64,000 nucleotides of DNA, taken from Yersinia massiliensis CCUG 53443. Its GTDB lineage: Bacteria; Pseudomonadota; Gammaproteobacteria; Enterobacterales; Enterobacteriaceae. This document shows, in pieces, positions 49,907-57,492 of this stretch; position 1 is the stretch's first letter; the number at the start of each line of letters is the position of its first letter. The DNA lies in contig NZ_HE997643.1 in NCBI RefSeq assembly GCF_000312485.1, forward strand, positions 264,367-328,366, in the 5' to 3' direction. Under the pieces are notes generated by a model that worked only from the letters and a program-made list of their open reading frames with translations, searched no databases and was not told the origin of the DNA. Position numbers and translations under genes: made by a program.

Positions 49907-49922
49907 CTGTGTTAATGTACAG
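49907..49922 (-). promoter_or_regulatory. LexA (SOS) box
   Basis: CTGTGTTAATGTACAG has perfect CTGT-N8-ACAG arms and an AT-rich core, 26 bp upstream of the DinI-like start codon. Confidence 0.9.
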
Positions 49923-50013
49923 TATTCAGGGGTGTGAGACAACGCGTTGATGATAAAATCAGTAAATTAGATTGTTTACCGGTTTAAAAATAGCCGTAGG
50001 TGATTTTCGGGAT

Positions 50014-50203
50014 TCATGACTTGCATTCGCAGTCGAGGAGGATGTGTTGTTGCTCAGCAATCCATTGCTCGGTGACTTTTATGCCACAGGCACTGCAGCC
50101 TTTGCTTTTACAACTTTGGCAGAAGTATTTGGTGTGAGAGCAGTGGGCAGAAGCGCAACAATTACGGCGAACGCCCATGACACCGGCCCCGCAGGCGGGC
50201 TAC
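50014..50203 (-). pseudogene. IS91-family transposase remnant (zinc-binding N-terminal part)
   Basis: Translated on the minus strand this reads GVRRNCCASAHCSHTK, then FCQSCKSKGCSACGIKVTEQ, then WIAEQQHILLDCEC and a stop. It is the cysteine-rich zinc-binding segment of IS91/IS801-type rolling-circle transposases. Both the start and the catalytic part are missing. It marks the left edge of the accessory region. Confidence 0.8.
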
Positions 50204-50228
50204 TGTTCGACTTTTGATAAAATAAAAC

Positions 50229-50242
50229 TTTGCAATAGTGCC
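50229..50242. repeat. IS6/IS26-type 14-bp terminal repeat, copy 1
   Basis: TTTGCAATAGTGCC differs at one base from TTTGCAACAGTGCC, the complement of the IS26-type end GGCACTGTTGCAAA. No transposase remains beside it; the toxin upstream region begins immediately to the right. Confidence 0.75.
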
Positions 50243-50590
50243 TATAGAACTGCTAACAACAAACCGAAGTGAAAATTCCCGCTTAAATAAAGAATTATCT
50301 TTCAATAAAAAAAACAAATCCTCTATAAATTCACAAGTAAATTTTATACATTCAGGTTATCAAATAGTATTTTAAATACGTATTAATATTTACTTTGTTA
50401 AATCTACTGCGATAAGTACTTTTTGTGAAAGTTAAAAATTAATCAAAATAACATATCAATAAACTACATTATGACTATTGAGACAATAAAACCGAATAAT
50501 AGCAAAGAGGTTTGTTTTGAAAGAGAATAGAATTAATTCATTTAATATTAACAAATACCCAAATGACATTATTATTTTAAATAAAGAAGA
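50243..50590. repeat. Direct repeat of toxin 5' region, copy 1
   Basis: The 270 bases before the toxin start and the first 22 codons recur with scattered changes at 56390-56733. Copy 1 has four extra bases (TATA) between the IS-type end and the shared sequence. Confidence 0.88.
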
Positions 50591-53500
50591 TATGATTGTT
50601 TATCGCATAGACTCACGATCACCAGGTACCATCATGGTTGATGGATTTAAATCTCGCGGTGATAATTATGATATTTCGACTTTTATTTTAAATCCACCTG
50701 ACGATGCAGGGTTTATTTCAACATCAACCTCTAATCCAAATGAGATGCTTGCACAATATCAGCTTAGAGGTTTCGTAATAGAGTCAGCCCTAGACTTTGC
50801 CGATAAAAATAAAATTACTATTGAAGATGTAGAGGATCCGCCTACACTCGTAGATATGCCAACGGATTGGCTATTCAACCGATATAAAGTAGAAACTACG
50901 GCGCTGGTTTACAAAATAAAACTCAAGCCAAAGCAGGGAATAGATGTTGAAAATTCAACTTTCCCCAATAGCATCAAACATAAAGGGCAAAAAGAAATAT
51001 CTGTTATCGAGGAGATAAAAACTGAGCAAGTTATCAGTGTTTATGAAATAACATTAAATTTCCCCATATTTAAGATGGCACAGTTGACAGAAAATATTGT
51101 TGAAAAAAAAACTCATCAGGTACTCACTTTGCATGAACTGGCAGCGAGAAGTAATATAACAAAAAAGCCACTGTGGGAAGCCACTCAGAAATTTGAAAGT
51201 CAGTTCAATGATGAGGTTTTTTCTAAAGACATAAACATTAAACTCGTAGCAAGAAAAACACTTATTACAAGATCCACAGCCTACTCTTTTGAATTGTCGA
51301 TTATTACTGATACCCTCCATAAAGAAAATATATTTAGAAAAATAAAAATTAATAAAGTAAATGAAAGTTTGATTCTTAATGAGTTTTTTGCAACAACGCT
51401 TGCCCGGGAAATACTCAGTCATTTATATATTGGGGATAATAGCATAAAAAGCAGCGCTGAATTTTCCGTGGCTGACCCCATAATGTATAGACTTGACGAA
51501 TTGGATAGCAATATCACTAATCCTGATGTATTCGCCAGAAATACTAGAAAGTCAAGAGTGTTGGGGGAAACTATCGATTTCTCAGTCTGGGAAAGCCCCG
51601 ACCAAGCTTACTTCACGTCATTGCCAAATACACCTCTGGAGCCTGAGGGCACTCATTACGAAAAAACCTTAATCTTTCAATTGCAAGGCGATGATACCTG
51701 TTTTGAAGCAAGCCGTGCATTATTTAATAAGCACCGATACACAAGTGAGTGGTTACAATTAGGTGACGGCAAGCCGGCAGAAGTTTTTACCTGGGGCGAG
51801 ACCTATAAAAAGTTTGTCTATACCTCCCCCCTTAAATTAGATAAAGAAGGCAAGATCCGTATCACCTTGGTTGGCCATGGCGAGACCGAGGGTGATACCA
51901 CTACCTTTGGTGGGATGAATGCCGAAACGCTTAAAGGTCACTTATCATCACTATTTGCACGTTTGGGATCTCGCTCTGTTCTGATTAAAGGTATTACGCT
52001 CAATCTCACCGGATGTTCATTACTTAACCCGAAACAGCCACTGGCTGATACTTTACCGGGCCAATTGGCTATCTGGCTTAAACAGCAGGCGGAAATACTT
52101 GGTCTGGATGACAGTAATTGGTCAGTTAATGCCCGTGAGAATGACCTGCTTGTGTTAGAGAATGGCAAAAAAGAAATAAGAATCAATGATCATTGGATTA
52201 ATAAGGAGGTCGCTGATATTCATGGGCTGGTTTACAAAACCAAATTAGTTTGGAATAAGGAAACTCAGTCACTGTATAAACTACCGCTGTCTATCGAGGA
52301 ATTGCAACAAGTCACGCCTTATATTGACGATGCCATAGCGACACATAATCAGTTGGATAGTCAGTCTGCCAACTTGCTGGAAGAAATGCACCGTCAGGTG
52401 AGTCAACGCATCAGTGAATTGTTGCGGCTAAACGAAAAACATGAATCCCACCGCAATGAAATTGAGCAGCGAGTTTCGGAATTACTGGAATTGGTTAATC
52501 TGGGTAATGAGTGGAATGACGCCGCGAGTCAGTTACACTTAGATAACCACTTGGATGAGCATTGGCATGCCACTTTTACCGTGCAAGCAGGCGAAAACGG
52601 CGAACATCAGGTGGCCTTTGTCAACTCACTCACCGATAAAATCCAATATATCAGCACGAGTGAAAGTATCTTTTCTGAGTTTAGTCAGCGCTATGAGCAG
52701 CTGCTTGGTCATTTTAGCAGCGGCCTAATGTTAGATAAACAAAGTGGCAAAATCATTGCGAAACCTAATGTCCTTGAAGGCGAGGCGGCGCACACCTTAA
52801 ATGCTGCCTTTATGCTTCAAACATTGATGAATATTAATCCCAGCAATGGCGGTATTAATGCTCTCAGCTGGCCATTACAATTACAGACTTATACTCAGTT
52901 GGCACAAAATACCCTCGGCTTAGTTCATGATGTCAGTGCAGTGGCTAATTTGGTCAAACTTGCCTCTGCCACTGAATTAAAACCCCTTAGCGCGGCCACA
53001 TCACTCCTTGGTACTGTGGCCCCAGGGGTTGTCGGGTTGTTACTGGATGCTGCTAATATTCTGGGCATGAGTTTCCAACTCAGTGCATCCACTGACCCGG
53101 TAGAAATCAATACCACGATTGCTAATTTAACGCTAAGCAGCTTAATGGTCGGCACTAATATCGCAGCCCTACTAACCTCACTCTCGGCGGCCTCCGCTGC
53201 GGTCAGTGGCCTGCTTGGCATGGTCGCCGTGCCATTGGCTGGCATTGCCGCGGGTTTACCCGCGTTAGTCGGTAACTACACCACCCTCGCGGAACAGAAC
53301 AAATCAGCCTTCACTGCCTTTGATGCCATACAAACCAGCGTCAGCCAACCCAATCAGCTGAGGAAAATTTCAGATGCAGGTCAAAGCCCTATTGTTTGGG
53401 GGCTCGCTATAGGGGCCGTGGTCGACAGTATTAATTTTCGCGATAACCATATCCATTTTGGTTCCGTTACCTCGGTGGGTAGCAAAGGGGGATCTTGGCA

Positions 53501-55910
53501 TACTCACTCCGGTCATTGGGACCATTACTTAAGCGGCCCGTCTATTGATTACGGGTTGAAGCTGGATCTTTATCTTGGTTTGGGATTAAAGGAACACACT
53601 CAAGAGCTGGATTTAACAGACGCGCAAATATTCCTGCTACCCGCATCCGCACAGCGCCACTATACATTCAGCTACGATGAAGCACCGGGGGTCCGTTATA
53701 AAAATCCGTCAGCCTTGACGGCATTGGGACAATATTATGGCGCCCAGTTTAAATGGGGTTTCTATGCCTTACCCACAGATTGGGCTATTACTCGTTTAAC
53801 TGCCGAACTATTTTCCACACCAATAAATGTACAACTGGACAGCCGTGTCCGCACGTTGATCGTTCCCACCCTACTTGATGATACTGAGCGCGGTAAGCTT
53901 TTCTATCAATTGATTGGAAATGGTGGTGAATACACTCTGATCATGCCGTCTAAAACAGTGGCAATCACAATCACCTGCGCAGATGCAGACAAAGAGCATT
54001 GGATCTTTGATATTGAAGCCTTGATCAAACAAAGCTCGGTTGTGGACAATAAAATTGTTCTCGGCGCACTATTACCAGAACGGATCAAAGCTATAACCTT
54101 ACATAACAATATATTGTCTGTTGGAGATCAGCGTATACAGTTTAATGGTAAACCCCCGATTCATCTGCTGCTAGAGTCACGTCTAACACTTACTGGTGTT
54201 ACCAAACAAAATAATAGCCTGCCCACATTAACTCTGGCGTTATCTGTTGGTGAACAAAACTCGCCACCTCGCCCTGTATTGATGTTCAGTGACGATACGC
54301 TACTGGAACAATATGCCGCACAAATACTGCAAGCAGTGCGGCCTCTAGCTTCACTGGTTGCAAAAATTCCTTTTGTGGCGGGCAAAAGCAATGGTGTGAT
54401 TGATATCGCCAACAATCGGCTGTGGTTGGCACAATCTCAGGGACAATTGCTTTTGTGTGATGGTAACCGACTGCGTAAGAGCCTTTTCCCTAAAAGTGCG
54501 CAGTTACTGATCGGGCCTAATGATAAAATTATGGCTACGGGGAAAATGGGGGATCTGAGCTTTAATGCCATCTTGGAACAGCAATCCGGGAATATAGCGG
54601 TTTCATTGATCTACCTAGAAACAGTGATTGCTGATGCAACCTCTTTTAGTCAGGCACCCTTCCTGGAGTTTGCCGACCACAGTATGGGCGGTATTATTGA
54701 AAGCCTGCTTGCACGCTATCCAGGCAGTTTTGCGCGTGAAAACTTGAGCTTTAACCCACAAGGCGTATGGCGTTTTGCCAGCCAACAAGGCGAAGGGTTC
54801 TCCTTTGCATTATCTGAGAGTGATTTACTGAGTGTCAGCAATGCTAACTGGTCAAACTCTCAGGCTGAATTTATCTATAACAATCGCTATTCATCAACTA
54901 CAAAAACGTTGGAAGTTAAAGCCAAAGCGACAACTGTAGAATTAAACCTAAGTAAACAGCAACTGGAGCTCAATTGGTTAGACAAAAACACGCAAATTAT
55001 TATTTTCTACCAAGACAACCTTAGCTGCATTGGTTTGGCACTTAATGATATTCCTGTAGCGAATCTCTATATCGCTGGCCTGTCGTGGAAAAATCGTTTT
55101 ACCGTCAATATCCTCGACCATACGCAGCAAAGTATGCTGCTCAATATTACTGATAATGATTTTGTTATGCGCTCAAACTTAGGACATAGCATCAAAGTGG
55201 CTAATGCCCTTAATATGGAAGAAAGGCTATTCTTCAGCTTTTTGAATAGCCAACCAATGTCGTTTCAAAAAATAAAAGCCAATATTCTCTTTTCATTAAA
55301 CAAACCCATTACTCAAGTAATGACCTACTTCAATTTGGAGTCTATTCCCAACGCTGAATTGATTGATGGATATTACCATTTCATGGGGAAATCAGGTCTC
55401 AACTATCAAGCGCCAATGGATATTGCCGCCGCCAATAAGGCAGCCGATATTGCTGATGCCGTTGATATTACCCATGCACAAATTCAAGTTCAGCAGCTCG
55501 CATCAATAGCGCCATTTTTTTTCGATATGGAACCTGAACCTACTTTGTCCAACGGCCGGGCGTTTACGGTTGTTGGATATAAGGGGCCGCAAGCTTATAG
55601 AATCCCCCCCAATATTAGGTCTATTTCAATATTGCTACAAATAATTCAGGGGGGCACCATATTTAATGGTGTTAAATTCCAAAATATTAATCTCGATACC
55701 TTTTTTCCTGAAACCGGGCAGGAAGCCATTATATGGCTACAAAAAATAGAAATGTTAGTAACGCAGTCGGGGCAGAATCAATTTATCCAACGTTTGATGC
55801 TTGGCTCACAACCGAACACTTCTATAAAGATAAATATTCGAGATGCAAAGAAATTTATTAATGGCTATTTGAACAAAGCGATTAAACAAGGAGGCTGGGT
55901 CAGCAACTAA
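50517..55910 (+). CDS. Large clostridial-toxin-like protein with ADP-ribosyltransferase effector
   Basis: A 1797-residue predicted host-directed toxin starting at TTG (AGAGG 6 nt upstream). Residues 25-180 form a pertussis/cholera-type mono-ADP-ribosyltransferase: R30 in VYRIDSRSP, S-T-S at 68-70 in GFISTSTS, and E160 in GQKEIS aligned with PT-S1 E129. Residues about 380-570 form a C80 cysteine protease like TcdB, with D392 in FQLQGDD, H454 in LVGHGE and C500 in LTGCSL. A TcdB-like cleavage site VLGETIDF lies at L349-G350. The TcdA/TcdB pore/delivery domain begins with TLNAAFMLQ. Its hydrophobic helices are at about 815-920, and the homology continues through VRTLIVPTLLDD to at least residue 1200. 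No CROP repeats and no signal peptide. The host protein target is unknown, as are residues 180-345 and the C-terminal 200. Confidence 0.92.
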   Translation: MKENRINSFNINKYPNDIIILNKEDMIVYRIDSRSPGTIMVDGFKSRGDNYDISTFILNPPDDAGFISTSTSNPNEMLAQYQLRGFVIESALDFADKNKITIEDVEDPPTLVDMPTDWLFNRYKVETTALVYKIKLKPKQGIDVENSTFPNSIKHKGQKEISVIEEIKTEQVISVYEITLNFPIFKMAQLTENIVEKKTHQVLTLHELAARSNITKKPLWEATQKFESQFNDEVFSKDINIKLVARKTLITRSTAYSFELSIITDTLHKENIFRKIKINKVNESLILNEFFATTLAREILSHLYIGDNSIKSSAEFSVADPIMYRLDELDSNITNPDVFARNTRKSRVLGETIDFSVWESPDQAYFTSLPNTPLEPEGTHYEKTLIFQLQGDDTCFEASRALFNKHRYTSEWLQLGDGKPAEVFTWGETYKKFVYTSPLKLDKEGKIRITLVGHGETEGDTTTFGGMNAETLKGHLSSLFARLGSRSVLIKGITLNLTGCSLLNPKQPLADTLPGQLAIWLKQQAEILGLDDSNWSVNARENDLLVLENGKKEIRINDHWINKEVADIHGLVYKTKLVWNKETQSLYKLPLSIEELQQVTPYIDDAIATHNQLDSQSANLLEEMHRQVSQRISELLRLNEKHESHRNEIEQRVSELLELVNLGNEWNDAASQLHLDNHLDEHWHATFTVQAGENGEHQVAFVNSLTDKIQYISTSESIFSEFSQRYEQLLGHFSSGLMLDKQSGKIIAKPNVLEGEAAHTLNAAFMLQTLMNINPSNGGINALSWPLQLQTYTQLAQNTLGLVHDVSAVANLVKLASATELKPLSAATSLLGTVAPGVVGLLLDAANILGMSFQLSASTDPVEINTTIANLTLSSLMVGTNIAALLTSLSAASAAVSGLLGMVAVPLAGIAAGLPALVGNYTTLAEQNKSAFTAFDAIQTSVSQPNQLRKISDAGQSPIVWGLAIGAVVDSINFRDNHIHFGSVTSVGSKGGSWHTHSGHWDHYLSGPSIDYGLKLDLYLGLGLKEHTQELDLTDAQIFLLPASAQRHYTFSYDEAPGVRYKNPSALTALGQYYGAQFKWGFYALPTDWAITRLTAELFSTPINVQLDSRVRTLIVPTLLDDTERGKLFYQLIGNGGEYTLIMPSKTVAITITCADADKEHWIFDIEALIKQSSVVDNKIVLGALLPERIKAITLHNNILSVGDQRIQFNGKPPIHLLLESRLTLTGVTKQNNSLPTLTLALSVGEQNSPPRPVLMFSDDTLLEQYAAQILQAVRPLASLVAKIPFVAGKSNGVIDIANNRLWLAQSQGQLLLCDGNRLRKSLFPKSAQLLIGPNDKIMATGKMGDLSFNAILEQQSGNIAVSLIYLETVIADATSFSQAPFLEFADHSMGGIIESLLARYPGSFARENLSFNPQGVWRFASQQGEGFSFALSESDLLSVSNANWSNSQAEFIYNNRYSSTTKTLEVKAKATTVELNLSKQQLELNWLDKNTQIIIFYQDNLSCIGLALNDIPVANLYIAGLSWKNRFTVNILDHTQQSMLLNITDNDFVMRSNLGHSIKVANALNMEERLFFSFLNSQPMSFQKIKANILFSLNKPITQVMTYFNLESIPNAELIDGYYHFMGKSGLNYQAPMDIAAANKAADIADAVDITHAQIQVQQLASIAPFFFDMEPEPTLSNGRAFTVVGYKGPQAYRIPPNIRSISILLQIIQGGTIFNGVKFQNINLDTFFPETGQEAIIWLQKIEMLVTQSGQNQFIQRLMLGSQPNTSIKINIRDAKKFINGYLNKAIKQGGWVSN

Positions 55911-55985
55911 AAATTGAACTGGGCAAGCAGGTCACTCTGCTTGCCACTGTAATATAAATAAACTGGCCACTATTGGATTGATTAT

Positions 55986-56328
55986 CCGCTTGGGTATTAC
56001 GACGGGACGAAAGATAAAAATCGATAGTCCGGCCGTGGCTGTCGACGGCCCGGTACAGATAAGTCCATTTTCCGCCGGCTTTGACGTAGGTCTCATCAAG
56101 ATGCCAGGGGCGCAGGTCGGTCGAATGACGCCAGTATCAGCGCAGACGCTTCTCCATTTCAGGGGCATGGCGCTGAACGCAACGATAAATAGTGGTGTGG
56201 TCAACGTTGATACCCCGTTCAGCCAGCATTTCCTTGAGTTCGCAATAGCTGATGCCGTATTTACAGTACCAGCGAACAGCCCAAAGGATCATCTCGCCCT
56301 GAAAATGCCGTCCATGGAAAGGATTCAT
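55986..56328 (-). pseudogene. Decayed IS6-family (IS26-like) transposase
   Basis: Reading on the minus strand, MNPFHGRHFQGEMILWAVRW and KYGISYCELKEMLAERGINV carry the IS6 helix-turn-helix. An in-frame TGA replaces the Trp codon after EKRLR. The frame then resumes with YWRHSTDLRPWHLDETYVK (first catalytic Asp in HLDETY) and AVDSHGRTIDFYLSSRRN. The C-terminal half with the remaining DDE residues is missing. Its left terminal repeat lies at 56376-56389. The element is inactive. Confidence 0.88.
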
Positions 56329-56375
56329 ATGCTGCTCCTTCTACGAAAGGGATCTCAGTTTATCACCACTGGCTA

Positions 56376-56389
56376 TTTGCAACAGTGCC
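56376..56389. repeat. IS6/IS26-type 14-bp terminal repeat, copy 2
   Basis: TTTGCAACAGTGCC is the exact complement of the IS26-type end GGCACTGTTGCAAA, 48 bp upstream of the decayed transposase start, the expected position. The duplicated toxin upstream sequence starts at the very next base. Confidence 0.88.
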
Positions 56390-56733
56390 GAACTGCTTAC
56401 AACAAACCGAAATGAAAATTTCCGTTTAAATAAAGAATTATCTTTCAATAAAAAAAACAAATCCTCTATAAATTCACAAGTAATTTTTATACATTAAGAT
56501 TATAGAACCGTATTTTAAAGTGTATTAATATTTACCTTGTTCAATCTACTACGATAAGTGTTTTTTGTGTGAAAGTTAAAAACCAATCAAAATAACATCT
56601 CAATAAACTACGTTATAACTATTGAGAAAATAAAACCGAATAATAGCAAAGAGGTTTGTTTTGAAAGAAAATAGAATTAACTCATTTGATATTAACGACT
56701 GCCCAAATGACATTGTTATTTTAAATCCACCTG
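56390..56733. repeat. Direct repeat of toxin 5' region, copy 2
   Basis: Matches 50247-50590 with scattered substitutions and few single-base indels. It includes the AGAGG site and TTG start in the same relative positions. Confidence 0.88.
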
Positions 56734-56846
56734 ACGATGCAGGGTTTATTTCAATATCGTCCTCTAATCCAAATGAGATGCTTGCACAATATCAGATTAT
56801 AGGCCAGAGGTATAAACTGAATTTCTACAAGTACAGATGTTTTTAA
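56661..56846 (+). pseudogene. Truncated duplicate of the toxin N-terminus
   Basis: A 61-codon frame begins MKENRINSF, like the large toxin. Codon 22 (ILN) then jumps directly to the PPDDAGFIS segment: an in-frame 111-bp deletion removes toxin residues 23-59 with the NAD-binding arginine. The ends coincide with the direct repeat TTATTTTAAAT in the full copy. Homology stops after NEMLAQYQ; a short unrelated tail follows. It cannot be an active ADP-ribosyltransferase. Confidence 0.88.
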
Positions 56847-56871
56847 TTTAAATCAGGACACTAAGAATAAA

Positions 56872-57381
56872 ATGATTACGATACGAGAGGCTTATTCGGG
56901 TGACGCTGAGTTACTAAATGAAATGGCGTATTCCAGCTATACTCACCATTTTTCTCACCTGTGGCATAAACACGAGGACTTACAGGCTTTTTTATCTCAG
57001 GAATATTCTCTGCCTGTGTTGCAGCAGAGCCTGCAGAGTAATACCAGTAGCTGGTTTATTGCGCAGGATACAAATCCGGTTGGGTTTGCCAAAGTCTCCT
57101 GGCACTGTTCTATGGGAGAACGTGGTCCGGTAGGAACACTACTGCATAAGCTCTATTTCCTACCCGGTGAGACAGGCAAAGGTTACGGTGAGACGTTGTT
57201 TGCAGAAATAGTGAGTATGGCACAACGTCGTGGTGAAACTTTCTTGTGGCTGGAAGTGCTGGATGGCAACCCGCAGGCATACCGTTTTTATATCCGTCAG
57301 GGGTTAGTACATATTGAAGATTCGATATTCAGTATCGCCACCCAGCTGAACACCTTACATATTATGGGTAAGCATATCTGA
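56872..57381 (+). CDS. GNAT-family N-acetyltransferase
   Basis: A 169-residue cytoplasmic acetyl-CoA-dependent acyltransferase. The acetyl-CoA-binding motif A is seen in LYFLPGETGKGYGETLFAEI (Q/R-x-x-G-x-G/A type), and motif B in NPQAYRFYIRQGLV. The substrate is not predictable. It lies 25 bp after the truncated toxin copy and 111 bp before ovoA on the same strand. Confidence 0.88.
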   Translation: MITIREAYSGDAELLNEMAYSSYTHHFSHLWHKHEDLQAFLSQEYSLPVLQQSLQSNTSSWFIAQDTNPVGFAKVSWHCSMGERGPVGTLLHKLYFLPGETGKGYGETLFAEIVSMAQRRGETFLWLEVLDGNPQAYRFYIRQGLVHIEDSIFSIATQLNTLHIMGKHI

Positions 57382-57492
57382 GATATATATTTGCAGTTAT
57401 TGCGAGTCTGAGGGATTTCGAATGCGAGCCGTTATAATTAATGCTAAATCCTGCTCTGTACTTTTAATGAGCAGAAAGCAGAGGAAATAATC

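Noticed and set aside
49639..49922. Prophage called from the DinI-like gene and LexA box
   Set aside because: No integrase, capsid, tail or lysis genes are nearby; DinI-family genes also occur outside phages.
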